A stretch of 64,000 bases of DNA from Blautia massiliensis (ex Durand et al. 2017) (GCF_001487165.1 NZ_LN913006.1:1239293-1303292), one strand, 5' to 3'. Shown: positions 45,257 through 54,038, numbered from the stretch's first letter. Made by a program: numbers and translations. The notes: generated by a model not told the origin, from the letters alone.

Positions 45257-45592
45257 ATGAAAGACGACGAATATAAGGGATATTACTGTCTGCTGATTGC
45301 AATCTTGTGCAATTTGAATGCAGCGGAAGCCAGCACAATGTACGAATACGGACCAGATCATCCGCTTTGCCGGAAAATCCTGAAAAAGAAAGTTCGAAAA
45401 CCGTCCATAAGAAAGCTCAAGGAAACGGAACAGGCAGCGGCTATGAAGGCTCTTCTTGATCAGGGATACAGCCAGGATGCAGTATCGGAAGCATTTCAGT
45501 GTTTTCCATCTACGGTCAGGCGCAGAGTAAGAAAATTAACAGAAAGGAAGGAAACGAATGACAGATCAGAAATTGATTGCAGGAATATTTAA
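45257..45592 (+). CDS. Small protein with C-terminal helix-turn-helix-like segment
   Basis: 111 residues, site AAAGGTGG. The C-terminal half, ALLDQGYSQDAVSEAFQCFP then STVRRRVRKL, resembles a helix-turn-helix (GYSQDAVSEAF-x-STVRRR). N-terminal part hydrophobic with Cys. May be a regulator of the element operon. Overlaps the next gene by 35 bp. Confidence 0.55.
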   Translation: MKDDEYKGYYCLLIAILCNLNAAEASTMYEYGPDHPLCRKILKKKVRKPSIRKLKETEQAAAMKALLDQGYSQDAVSEAFQCFPSTVRRRVRKLTERKETNDRSEIDCRNI

Positions 45593-45971
45593 TGATTTTT
45601 TAGGACTTTATACGGGTAAAATACAGACCGGTATCCGTCCTTTGATTGAAAAATATAAAAACCATCCCATGCTGATGGGGCTCCTCTCCAATTTGGATGA
45701 AGCGGCAAAGATTCAGACACCGAAAGCCATGAAAGAAATCTATTCTTTCTATAAAGAATATCGTGGCAGGGATCTGGATGATGCTGACTGGAAGGAACTG
45801 ACGGAAAAAGCCCGTCAGATCAGTGCAGGATGGGAGGAAAATGAATGGGTTCGCCGTATTGTACTGGAAATGATCAGCCTTTTGGATTCTGATGATGCTG
45901 AGAGACGCAGGATTGCATTGGAAGTAGAAAAAGAAATGGAAGCGGCTGAACAGAAAATGAATGCGGCATAA
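45558..45971 (+). CDS. Unknown helical element protein
   Basis: 137 residues, fully helical by composition, start behind AAGGAAGGAAACGA and overlapping the previous gene. Segments DDADWKELTEKARQIS and WVRRIVLEMISLLDS suggest a coiled, soluble protein. Family not recognised; small proteins like it often precede pcfK/pcfJ on clostridial elements. Confidence 0.6.
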   Translation: MTDQKLIAGIFNDFLGLYTGKIQTGIRPLIEKYKNHPMLMGLLSNLDEAAKIQTPKAMKEIYSFYKEYRGRDLDDADWKELTEKARQISAGWEENEWVRRIVLEMISLLDSDDAERRRIALEVEKEMEAAEQKMNAA

Positions 45972-45981
45972 AAAGCAGGCA

Positions 45982-46015
45982 GAGGCAGGAGATTTTTTCT
46001 TCTGCCTCATGTTTT
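45982..46015 (+). terminator. Hairpin upstream of pcfK-like gene
   Basis: GAGGCAGGAGA (45982-45992), loop TTTTT, TCTTCTGCCTC (45998-46008) with one G-U, followed by ATGTTTTTA. A terminator or processing stem between operon parts. Confidence 0.6.
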
Positions 46016-46038
46016 TATCAGGAAAGAAGGGACCGATT

Positions 46039-46758
46039 ATGTTAAATGAGATCATAAAAACTGCAGAAGAATTAAATACAGCAGCATTGTATTACCGCCA
46101 GAGCGGGAATATGGATGGTGTGCGGGAACTTGCCAAAGCACATGCAGTTTCCAAAAAACAGACAGAGGAATTTATTCAGGGCAGCCGCTACCGGCTGGTT
46201 GATATACCGATTGAGGAAAGAAAGTTTGCGAATGCGTCTGAAAAACTGCGTGCAGAAATGTTTGCCTTAAAGGATGCAGGCTTTGCAGACATCATAGGAC
46301 AGTATCTCGTAAATCTTGCCAAAACGGATTCTGCTTTAGATGCACAGGTGTTAAAAAAACATAAGATGCTTCAGAGATGTTTGGATTACGTGACGCAAAA
46401 AGCCTACAACATTGCACTGGAGGGAACGAAAAAAAAGGGAGAGAACGGCATTCGAGCCAATACAGGCCTGGCACTCTCCGGCGACCAGGTTTTTCCTTGG
46501 GTACTTGAATATTATGCGAAAGATGATGAAAAAGAAATAGCAGAAAAAGAGCAGGAAGAAAAGAAAAAGATTCAAAAGGAATGGGATTCGGTAAATAAGA
46601 GAACGAAAACAATACCGAAAAACCCGGGGACAAAGAAAGATTCCGAGGTGCATCCCAAAGAAGCAGCGAAGCAGGAAGAAAAGTATATCAGCAAGAAAAA
46701 ATCAAAAGATTCCGGGCAGATGTCCTTGTTTGACATGATGCAGCCGAAAGAGAGTTAA
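46039..46758 (+). CDS. PcfK-like / AcrIIA9-family protein with beta-clamp motif
   Basis: 239 residues from MLNEIIKTAEELN at 46039 (site AGAAGGGA). Residues 85-165 (MLQRCLDYVTQKAYNIAL, then GDQVFPWVLEYYAKDDE) match the PcfK fold known from pCF10-type and other Firmicutes elements, the family that includes the Cas9 inhibitor AcrIIA9. A long charged tail follows and ends SGQMSLFDMMQP, a clear beta-clamp binding motif. This argues for a role at replication forks. Anti-Cas9 activity is a family property of some members, not shown here. Two PcfJ-like genes follow, as in typical pcfK-pcfJ pairs. Confidence 0.75.
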   Translation: MLNEIIKTAEELNTAALYYRQSGNMDGVRELAKAHAVSKKQTEEFIQGSRYRLVDIPIEERKFANASEKLRAEMFALKDAGFADIIGQYLVNLAKTDSALDAQVLKKHKMLQRCLDYVTQKAYNIALEGTKKKGENGIRANTGLALSGDQVFPWVLEYYAKDDEKEIAEKEQEEKKKIQKEWDSVNKRTKTIPKNPGTKKDSEVHPKEAAKQEEKYISKKKSKDSGQMSLFDMMQPKES

Positions 46759-46769
46759 AGGAGAAGGAT

Positions 46770-47312
46770 ATGATCGCATATAAAGGATTTCAAAAGGATT
46801 TGAAATGTCGGGGCTTTCAGTTTCAGGAGTATGGCATAAATGAAACGGAAAAAGCAAACTGTAGACAAAATGGATTTCATTGTGCAGAAAACCCACTGGA
46901 TTGTCTCTGCTATTATCCGAATTGGAAAAATTCCGTGTATTACATAGTAGATGCATCAGGGGATTTGGATGAAGATGGAGAAGATTCAAAAATCTCCTGC
47001 ACAAAGATGCGCCTGTTAAAGAAAATTGAATTGAGAAGCCTGTTATTACATGGAGCTGCCTACATGGCGAAATATCCAAACCGGAAATGGAACTCCCATG
47101 TTGCAAAAGAAAACGGGACCAGCTGCAACGGATTTTGCATTGTACGTGGAAAAGACCCCAAAGCCAAAGGACAAAAGGGCGATTTACTGTTACTTTTAAA
47201 GGAGCAGCCTGGTAACAGCCAGATACTGGAAATTGGGGTCATCTGTATCGATGGTCAGAAATATCCGGAGAAAGCATGGATTGATGTGACTGGAAAGCTG
47301 GTGGAGTTATGA
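46770..47312 (+). CDS. DUF7666-like protein
   Basis: 180 residues, start MIAYKGFQKDLKCRGFQFQ behind AAAGGAGAAGG. The pattern YKGF-K-LKCRGFQF, then C-NGFHCAENPLDCLCYY is that of the DUF7666-type domain often found on phages and integrative elements; role unknown. Overlaps the PcfJ-like gene by 4 bp (ATGA). Confidence 0.6.
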   Translation: MIAYKGFQKDLKCRGFQFQEYGINETEKANCRQNGFHCAENPLDCLCYYPNWKNSVYYIVDASGDLDEDGEDSKISCTKMRLLKKIELRSLLLHGAAYMAKYPNRKWNSHVAKENGTSCNGFCIVRGKDPKAKGQKGDLLLLLKEQPGNSQILEIGVICIDGQKYPEKAWIDVTGKLVEL

Positions 47313-49501
47313 GAAAAAAGAGGTTGATGGAATTAAAACCATTAAAAGTGATGAACAGACATATCGCCGATGCAAAGAAAACTGAAATATCTTTGAGTCC
47401 ATTGGAGAAAAAAAGGGGTGAACCCGGAAAATATCGGATGTATTGTCGGGCAGCAGTAGAAAAAGGAATTTTAAAAGTGTATCTGTTTGCCGTAACGGAT
47501 ATTGAGGAGAATATAAACTTTCCAAGGTACCGTCTGTTTATCAGCAGAAAAGAGAGACGGTTTATAACCTATGATGAAAAATTAAAAAAATGGAGAAAGG
47601 CACTTCTTGAAAGTATCTTATGGGATGTAAGGATTAATCTTGGCAACATCTATGTAAATGACTGTGATACAAAGGTCATCCAAAAATATTTAAAGACAAT
47701 GCAACCTGCAATCCGGGCACTGGAAGAGTTTCAGGCGAATATCCGTAAAGAACAAAGGATACGTCATGATAAAAAACTTACAGATTCATGGGACCAAGTG
47801 ATGAAAACTATATCTGGACTGCCTAAGAACTGGATCGGATGGGTTTCAAAATATGGAATTACGGAACACTATATCTTCTACAAGTATCAGAAAAATGGTG
47901 CTACAGAAGGATACTGTACATATTGCAAAAAGCATGTTCCAATCCGTTCACCCAAATATAACCAGAAAGGACATTGTAACGTGTGTGGACAACCGATTAC
48001 TTTTCGTTCCGTGGGAAAGTCTGGAAGATTTTGTACAAAGTGGTACAGAGTCTATCTTATCCAGAGGAGACGCAAGACTTCTGGTTTTGTGCTCCGGATC
48101 TTTCATGCCAGAACGTGGTATAAAAAGGGCGGCTATACAGATTGCGAAACTACCTGCCATGAAGAGCAGAGAAGAATCTTCTCTGCAAATGGAAAGGAAA
48201 TTTCCAATTTCGTTTATGATCTGTTCAAACAACGGGAAATGCGTTGGATTTCGTGTAGAAGTTCTTGGTATTATACTTGCTGTGACAGTCAATATAAAGG
48301 AATGGTTTATCCATATACCCTGTCGGATCTGTCCAGGCATGAATTAAAAGAAACAGGTCTGCGTGAGTACGCCCTTGGTCAGAAAAAGATAGATCCTGGA
48401 AAATATCTTTACCTGTGGAAAACGTATCCGGTACTGGAACAGATTGTAAAAGCGGGGCTTTTCCAGTTAGTTGATGATGTACTGGACCACAGGGCAGCAG
48501 ATGCAATAAAAAGAAAAGGCAGAAAACCAACAGAATTCCTGTCCGTAGATAAGAAAGAGTTTCGAAGACTCCGAGATATGAATGGCGGGGTAAAAGAACT
48601 TAAATGGCTGCAACTTGAAAAGAGTACAGGAAAAACAATCGGGGATGAAGAAATATGCTGGATGGTAAAAGAAGGATTTGAACCAAACGACCTGAAGTTT
48701 GTTCTGGATCAGATGAGCATCTGCCAGATTCGACATTATCTTGTGAAACAATCAGAAAAATCCGGGGATGATATCAGCCATGTGCTGCAGGTGTGGAACG
48801 ATTATCTTTCTATGGCAAAAAGACTGGGAATGGATATACATGATTCCATTATTTACCGTACCAGAGATCTTCAACTGCGCCATAAAGAGGCGGTTTTGAA
48901 GATAGAAGAAATGAAACGCGGAATCCGACGCAGGGAGCTGGAAGAAAAGTATGTCGGATTTCAGAAACATCTCATTGATTTGAAAGAAAAATATGAGTTC
49001 AGTGACGGTGAATATCAGGTCATTGCGCCAAAGAATATCGATGACATCCTATATGAAGGTGATACTCTTCATCACTGTGTAAATAAGACGGATACTTATT
49101 TTGACCGGATCGTTTCAAAGGAAAGCTATATCCTGTTTTTGCGGGAAAAAGAGAATCCGAAAGTACCGTTTTATACACTGGAAGTTGAACCAGATGGAAC
49201 CATCCGGCAAAAACGTGCGGAATTTAACCGTCAAAATAAGGACATTGATAAGGTGACTTCTTTTTTAACATTGTGGCAGAAGGAAATTCAGAAGCGATTA
49301 ACCAAAAAAGATCGTAAGAGCACAGAAGAAAGCAGGAAGCTCAGGCAGCAGAACTATCAGGAGATACGTGATAAGCATGTAGTTGTCCATGGCGGAGCAT
49401 TTGCTGGGGAACTTCTGGCTGATCTTTTAGAGAAAGACTTAATGGACCTACCAGTGGAATCGGCAGAAAACGAAGAAAGCCCTACTGAAATAGCGGCGTA
49501 A
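47309..49501 (+). CDS. PcfJ-like protein 1
   Basis: 730 residues. A zinc-ribbon-like CTYCKKHVPIRSPKY then GHCNVCG lies at about residue 200. The C-terminal PcfJ region at about 575-650 has DDILYEGDTLHHCVNKTDTY, then SYILFLRE and FYTLEVEPDGTIRQ. PcfJ proteins are co-encoded with PcfK on conjugative plasmids and integrative elements; their biochemical role is unknown. The HHCV-N and YILFLR blocks are strongly conserved between the two copies here. Overlaps the upstream gene; followed by a GC-rich hairpin. Confidence 0.75.
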   Translation: MRKKRLMELKPLKVMNRHIADAKKTEISLSPLEKKRGEPGKYRMYCRAAVEKGILKVYLFAVTDIEENINFPRYRLFISRKERRFITYDEKLKKWRKALLESILWDVRINLGNIYVNDCDTKVIQKYLKTMQPAIRALEEFQANIRKEQRIRHDKKLTDSWDQVMKTISGLPKNWIGWVSKYGITEHYIFYKYQKNGATEGYCTYCKKHVPIRSPKYNQKGHCNVCGQPITFRSVGKSGRFCTKWYRVYLIQRRRKTSGFVLRIFHARTWYKKGGYTDCETTCHEEQRRIFSANGKEISNFVYDLFKQREMRWISCRSSWYYTCCDSQYKGMVYPYTLSDLSRHELKETGLREYALGQKKIDPGKYLYLWKTYPVLEQIVKAGLFQLVDDVLDHRAADAIKRKGRKPTEFLSVDKKEFRRLRDMNGGVKELKWLQLEKSTGKTIGDEEICWMVKEGFEPNDLKFVLDQMSICQIRHYLVKQSEKSGDDISHVLQVWNDYLSMAKRLGMDIHDSIIYRTRDLQLRHKEAVLKIEEMKRGIRRRELEEKYVGFQKHLIDLKEKYEFSDGEYQVIAPKNIDDILYEGDTLHHCVNKTDTYFDRIVSKESYILFLREKENPKVPFYTLEVEPDGTIRQKRAEFNRQNKDIDKVTSFLTLWQKEIQKRLTKKDRKSTEESRKLRQQNYQEIRDKHVVVHGGAFAGELLADLLEKDLMDLPVESAENEESPTEIAA

Positions 49502-49518
49502 ATAAAAGGATAAAGTGG

Positions 49519-49545
49519 ATGCGGCAGGGAGTTCCCCTGCTGCAT
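49519..49545 (+). terminator. Hairpin between the two PcfJ-like genes
   Basis: ATGCGGCAGGG (49519-49529) and CCCTGCTGCAT (49535-49545) pair over 11 bp with one G-U. Only TTT follows, so it may be an mRNA-stability or partial termination stem. Confidence 0.55.
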
Positions 49546-49603
49546 TTGAGCAGAAAAGAGAAAATGACATTATATGCAGCAGAAAATGAAGGAGAGGACG
49601 GAT

Positions 49604-51793
49604 ATGAATAAAAAAGAATTGCGTAACATGAAATTGCTGGAAGCTACGGATGAACTGATAAAACTTGCAAAAGAAGATGTGCCAGTAAGAGATGAAGGAT
49701 ACTATACGGAGCAGCTGATTTATCAGAGGGGGCTATATTTACGTGCAGAAGTAGAAAACAATATTTTAAAGGTAGCATTTTATCTGGCAGAATATCTTTC
49801 CATGGACTGTCGGAAACCTGTATATACATTATATATTGATAAAAAGAACGATGTTTTTAAAGGGTATGATTACCGGACAAAGAAATGGTCAGATAGTATG
49901 CTGGATAAGACCATTTTCTCAAAATGGTTATATCAGGAAAATTCTTATATGAAAGAGGCGGATACAGCGTTGATCCAAAAGTATCTTGAAAGTGAATATG
50001 ACGATGCTTTTTATGCACTGTATGTATATCAACGTGAGCAGAGACACCGGAGGCTGGGAATGAAATATGAAAAAATTCTGACAAGCTGGGATCAGTGTAT
50101 GGATAGACTTCCAAAAATTCCGAAAGACTGGCTGAGATGGCAGAAAAAAGTTGGAGTTACCCAGAATTTTATCTTTTATCATTACAGCCGCAGGAAAGAT
50201 CAGACAGGATATTGTAGCTGGTGTGAAAGCGAAGTTCCAATCAGCCATCCTCACCATAATGCAGTGGGGCATTGCCCAAAATGCAGACATCAGATTCAAT
50301 ATAAAGCATTAGGCCGGGCCAAAAATATAGAAACCCCAAAAGAGACTGCATACCTGCTTCAGACCTGTGGAGATAATGTGTTTGTTTTGAGAGAATTCCA
50401 GCTTCAGATGCTCATAGTAAGCAGCTCATATAAAAAACCAGTATATTCTTTCTTTGAGCGCCGGAGAATCCTGTATGATGAAAAATTAAATACAAAAGAA
50501 TATTATTTTGGCCGTCATCATTGGACAAAAGAAAGCCGATGGATCCAGGGTAAATTACAGGTTCCACTGTATCCAGGTTACGGTGGCTATATGACATATG
50601 AAAAATATAATATGGGAAATATTTATGGAAAATCACTGTATGGCATTAAAAACAGGACATTCCGTAGGACAGGATTCTACGAATATGCAAAAGCCAAAAA
50701 GTATTTAGATCCGGTAAGTTTTTTTGAAATGGTTAAAGAAAGACCTTATCTGGAACGGCTCATTAAAGCAGGACTTTATCATCTCGTAGAAGACATTATG
50801 GATAATAAAGCACAGATTTATTGTAAAGATTCCGGAAACCTTGGAAAAGCACTGGGAATTGACAGGTTCCGCTTGAAAAGGTTACGTACAAACAATGGGG
50901 GAGAGATTTTTCTTCAATGGCTGTTGCTTGAAAAAACCCAAAACAAGTTGATCTGTGACGATGTGATTTCATGGATGTGCCTGGAAAAACTTAAACCAGC
51001 GGCTCTTATGTTCATTATGGATCGTATGGCTCCTTTACAGATTAAAAATTATCTGGAAAAGCAGGCAGCAGAAAGTGGGGAATCCGTGAAAAACCTGATC
51101 AAAACATGGAAGGATTATCTCAATATGGCAATTCGGGTCGGAGTGAATGTGCAGGATTCTGTTATCTACCGTGCACGAAAGCTCATGCAGAGACATAATG
51201 AAATGATAAAAGAGATAGAAGCAAAAGATTTGATTTTAAGAGCCGGAGAGCTGGAAAAGAAATATCCAGGTCTGAATCGTATATGCAGGGATTTGAAAAA
51301 ATATGAATATGCGGACAAAGAGTATCGGATCGTTGTGCCGGAAAAAGTGGATGATATTTTGTATGAAGCAAAACTGATGCATCACTGCGTAAATAATACA
51401 GAAACCTATTATGAACGAATGAGCCAGCAGGAATCCTATATCCTGTTTTTGAGAACGGCAGAACAACCAACGGAGGCATACTATACGCTTGAAGTGGAAC
51501 CGGATGGAACCATAAGGCAGACACGCACTTTTTATAACCAGCAGAATGAAGATATCGAGCTTGCAAGGGATTTTCTTGTAAAATGGCAGAAACAATTAAA
51601 AAAGAAACTGGCAAAAGAAGATTATAAACTGGCTGTAAAAAGTCAGAGTCTTAGGAAAAAAGAGATTGACGAGCTCCGCAGCAAAGGCGTTCGTGTAAAC
51701 GGTGTTGGGTATTGCAACAAATTGCTTGCTGAAATTCTGGAGGAAGATTTAATGGAGGCAGGGAATCAGGAACTGGAAGAACAGGCCGCATAA
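49604..51793 (+). CDS. PcfJ-like protein 2 (tandem paralogue)
   Basis: 729 residues from MNKKELRNMKLLEA at 49604, with AAGGAGAGGACGG upstream; the frame opens earlier at 49574. It matches its neighbour along the whole length: zinc-ribbon-like GYCSWCESEVPISHPHH then GHCPKCRH at about residue 200, and the C-terminal DDILYEAKLMHHCVNNTETYY, SYILFLRTAE and YTLEVEPDGTIRQTR blocks. Clear tandem duplication followed by divergence. Last gene of the second accessory operon. Confidence 0.75.
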   Translation: MNKKELRNMKLLEATDELIKLAKEDVPVRDEGYYTEQLIYQRGLYLRAEVENNILKVAFYLAEYLSMDCRKPVYTLYIDKKNDVFKGYDYRTKKWSDSMLDKTIFSKWLYQENSYMKEADTALIQKYLESEYDDAFYALYVYQREQRHRRLGMKYEKILTSWDQCMDRLPKIPKDWLRWQKKVGVTQNFIFYHYSRRKDQTGYCSWCESEVPISHPHHNAVGHCPKCRHQIQYKALGRAKNIETPKETAYLLQTCGDNVFVLREFQLQMLIVSSSYKKPVYSFFERRRILYDEKLNTKEYYFGRHHWTKESRWIQGKLQVPLYPGYGGYMTYEKYNMGNIYGKSLYGIKNRTFRRTGFYEYAKAKKYLDPVSFFEMVKERPYLERLIKAGLYHLVEDIMDNKAQIYCKDSGNLGKALGIDRFRLKRLRTNNGGEIFLQWLLLEKTQNKLICDDVISWMCLEKLKPAALMFIMDRMAPLQIKNYLEKQAAESGESVKNLIKTWKDYLNMAIRVGVNVQDSVIYRARKLMQRHNEMIKEIEAKDLILRAGELEKKYPGLNRICRDLKKYEYADKEYRIVVPEKVDDILYEAKLMHHCVNNTETYYERMSQQESYILFLRTAEQPTEAYYTLEVEPDGTIRQTRTFYNQQNEDIELARDFLVKWQKQLKKKLAKEDYKLAVKSQSLRKKEIDELRSKGVRVNGVGYCNKLLAEILEEDLMEAGNQELEEQAA

Positions 51794-51951
51794 TAGCAGA
51801 TTGATATATCACAAAAGTAACTTTAACAGTAAAAATGAAATTCCTGTGAAAATTCTGGGATATTTACGGAAACCGCTCTGAAATTCTCTTTTATTTAAGT
51901 ATAAGGGATTTTATGTAATTTCTTAAATATACTCGAAACGGAGGATGAGCT

Positions 51952-52053
51952 TTGGAGGAAAAATTAAAGTTGCTTTGGCTGGTATTGATCTTTGTTGATT
52001 TTGGGCTTATGTTTATTTCATTTCCAATTCTGATGTATGTAATTTTTGTCTGA
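51952..52053 (+). CDS. Possible 33-residue membrane peptide
   Basis: TTG start 7 bp after CGGAGG; codes MEEKLKLLWLVLIFVDFGLM then FISFPILMYVIFV, almost entirely hydrophobic. Good ribosome binding site spacing but non-ATG start. Could be a small membrane peptide or toxin-like product. Confidence 0.35.
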   Translation: MEEKLKLLWLVLIFVDFGLMFISFPILMYVIFV

Positions 52054-52073
52054 GCTGAATATAAAAAGCTTAT

Positions 52074-52119
52074 TGTAAATGTCCTGTTTTCCGGTGAAAA
52101 GACCGGAGGGGCATTTACA
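52074..52119. repeat. Long imperfect inverted repeat (hairpin)
   Basis: Outer arms TGTAAATGTCC (52074-52084) and GGCATTTACA (52110-52119) with an inner stem TCCGGT-GAAAAG-ACCGGA. No T-run. It could be a terminator for the small membrane peptide or a recombination/transfer site. Confidence 0.5.
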
Positions 52120-52199
52120 TTATGCAACAGCTAATGTATATGTTTCCAGAGATGCGAGTAAAATACTACTCTGTTGAAACTATCTAAAGACGTTCATGA

Positions 52200-52228
52200 A
52201 ATTGACATTAAGAATCTGGAATGATACG
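52200..52228 (+). promoter_or_regulatory. Promoter of leader RNA unit 3
   Basis: TTGACA (52200-52205), 17-bp spacer, TACGAT (52223-52228). The spacer does not share the palindromic sequence of units 1 and 2. Confidence 0.6.
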
Positions 52229-52234
52229 ATAAAA

Positions 52235-52370
52235 TTAAACATTTTGCAAAACAGATTGCACAAAATTTTATTCTGATACGGGGTCAGAATTTTATACTTT
52301 ATACCGCGTCTGCGGATCAACCGATAAAGACACAAAAAGAGTAAAATGGACTCTTGGAGTGTCTTTTTTT
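52235..52370 (+). ncRNA. Leader RNA unit 3 upstream of the nine-repeat gene
   Basis: About 135 nt between promoter and terminator with no reading frame of note. Contains hairpin ATTCTGA-TACGGGG-TCAGAAT (about 52270-52291) and a small CCGC-GTCT-GCGG stem near 52309. The core differs from units 1 and 2, but the layout (promoter, structured RNA, strong terminator, gene about 65 nt later) is the same. Likely an attenuator-type leader for the repeat protein gene. Confidence 0.45.
52327..52370 (+). terminator. Intrinsic terminator of leader RNA unit 3
   Basis: AAGACAC (52327-52333) with GTGTCTT (52359-52365) outside and AAGAGT (52337-52342) with ACTCTT (52350-52355) inside, then a run of T to 52370. 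Very similar in outline to the unit 2 terminator. Confidence 0.8.
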
Positions 52371-52433
52371 GTTTAGCAAAATGTTTTAACATGTATCAGA
52401 TCCAATCACGATAAAAGGAGGAAAGAAGTTTTT

Positions 52434-53981
52434 ATGCCACGTAAAATCAGATCAAATTACATGGAGAAATTCAAATTTGTGTACAATGGCAGAACTTTTG
52501 AAAGTAAGCATAAATGCTGTAACTTTTATGGAATATGTTACCGTAGTGTAATGGCGTATCAGAATCAATATAAATGTAGAACTGAAGAAGCGATTACACA
52601 TTTTATTGAATTGAAAAAAAGTAAAGAGATCATATTCCGAAATCGAAAATGGGCCAGCATTAAGACTTGTTGTGAATTTTATGATATAAACGAAGCTTCC
52701 GTTAAAACAGATATTTGGAATCGAAAGTGCACACCACAGGAAGCAATTGAACGGGCAATAGAATGGAAAAAGGCACATGAAATCACATATCATGGAGTGA
52801 AGTATCCATCACTTCCTCAATGCTGTGAAGAATTGGGAATAAATCCTATATCCGTACGTTTGTATATGGAAAAGAATGGAGTTTCTTCTACACGTGCGAT
52901 TACACATTACATTAAATCTAAAAAACAAAGAATCTTTGCATTCCGGGGAAAAGAATACAATAGTTTCACGGAATGTTGTCTCGCGTATGGCCTGAACCCC
53001 AAAATTGTAAGAAGTGCTGCCTATAGAACCAAAAGCTCCTTGCCAGAGACGTTGGAAAAAAATGTTTCTCATATGGAAGGTTGCGTGCCACAGGAATCCA
53101 CCGAAAATGATGAGAATTCTGGAAACAAGGTAATATCAAAAAAAAGGCACCGCGCAAAAGAACCATTCTTTTATGAAGGGGAAAAATATGTTTCCCTTGG
53201 ACAGTGTTGTGAGATATACGGAATTAATGAAACCAGTGTACGGGCCAGAGCATGGCGGATTCATTGCACCTGGGAAGAGGCTGTAAAACATTTTATAGAA
53301 AAAAGCAATGCGGATGAACTAAAAAAGATATTTGTATATAAGGGAAAAGAATATCAAAGTGTTGCTGAATGCTGCAGAAAGTATGATGTTCGTGCCGCCA
53401 GTGTCCGTAACCGGGCTTCCTCGACTGGATGTAGTATAGAAGAGGCCCTGGATCATTTCATAAAGAAAAAAATAGTGACAAAGAAAAATGAATTTGTATT
53501 CCGAAATAAAAGCTATGAAACGTTGGAAGAATGCTGTGAGGTTTATGGTGTGAATGCAAACAGCGTATCTTCAAGAAAGTATAGATTAGGGTGCAGCACA
53601 GATGAATCGTTGGAACATTTTATTGCAAACAAAGAGATAATAGAAGAAAGGATACAGAAGTTTACATTTAAGGGGATGGAATACCCCAGCCTCCGAGCAT
53701 GCTGCAAAAAATATGGCATTGAGGATGCGTGTGTAAGGCAGAGAGCCAGAGATAAAAATTGTTCCATAGAAGAATCATTTGAGCATTTTATGACAAGAAA
53801 AAGAAAAAAGATGCTGGATAATCCTGAATTTGATTATCATGGAACCCTTTATCCATCGCTTAAGGAATGCTGCGAAAAATTAAAGATAAGTAAAAATAGT
53901 GTAGTAAGCAAAAGTCGTCGGAGCGGATGCAGCTTACAGGAAGCGGTAGAATATTATGTAAAAAAGCAGCACAATAAATAA
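52434..53981 (+). CDS. Nine-repeat CC protein, DNA-binding-like (IENR1/NUMOD-like repeats)
   Basis: 515 residues made almost wholly of nine repeats of about 51-56 residues. A CC pair marks each: residues 28, 79, 130, 181, 258, 313, 367, 423 and 479. The consensus is F-Y-G-Y-SL-ECC-YGIN-SVR-RA-GCS-EEA-HFI, with a short beta hairpin, then helix-turn-helix-like YGIN-SVR and a final helix. A 26-residue linker interrupts repeats 4 and 5. The pattern resembles intron-encoded-nuclease repeat (IENR1/NUMOD1) DNA-binding units, but no nuclease domain is attached. The gene has its own promoter, leader RNA unit 3 and AAAGGAGGAAAG site, and sits next to xis and int. A modular DNA-binding role is inferred. 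Confidence 0.7.
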   Translation: MPRKIRSNYMEKFKFVYNGRTFESKHKCCNFYGICYRSVMAYQNQYKCRTEEAITHFIELKKSKEIIFRNRKWASIKTCCEFYDINEASVKTDIWNRKCTPQEAIERAIEWKKAHEITYHGVKYPSLPQCCEELGINPISVRLYMEKNGVSSTRAITHYIKSKKQRIFAFRGKEYNSFTECCLAYGLNPKIVRSAAYRTKSSLPETLEKNVSHMEGCVPQESTENDENSGNKVISKKRHRAKEPFFYEGEKYVSLGQCCEIYGINETSVRARAWRIHCTWEEAVKHFIEKSNADELKKIFVYKGKEYQSVAECCRKYDVRAASVRNRASSTGCSIEEALDHFIKKKIVTKKNEFVFRNKSYETLEECCEVYGVNANSVSSRKYRLGCSTDESLEHFIANKEIIEERIQKFTFKGMEYPSLRACCKKYGIEDACVRQRARDKNCSIEESFEHFMTRKRKKMLDNPEFDYHGTLYPSLKECCEKLKISKNSVVSKSRRSGCSLQEAVEYYVKKQHNK

Positions 53982-54038
53982 AACAAAATCACAGGGACTC
54001 GCAGGAAGTCCGTTTGTAGAATCCATAGGAGAGGAGGA

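Noticed and set aside
45257-45971. Overlapping small gene pair considered as a toxin-antitoxin system
   Set aside because: Neither protein resembles a known toxin or antitoxin, and both are embedded in a longer co-oriented operon.
52434-53981. Repeats considered as a CRISPR-like array
   Set aside because: The repetition is at the protein level within one open frame; the DNA repeats are diverged and have no constant repeat-spacer structure.
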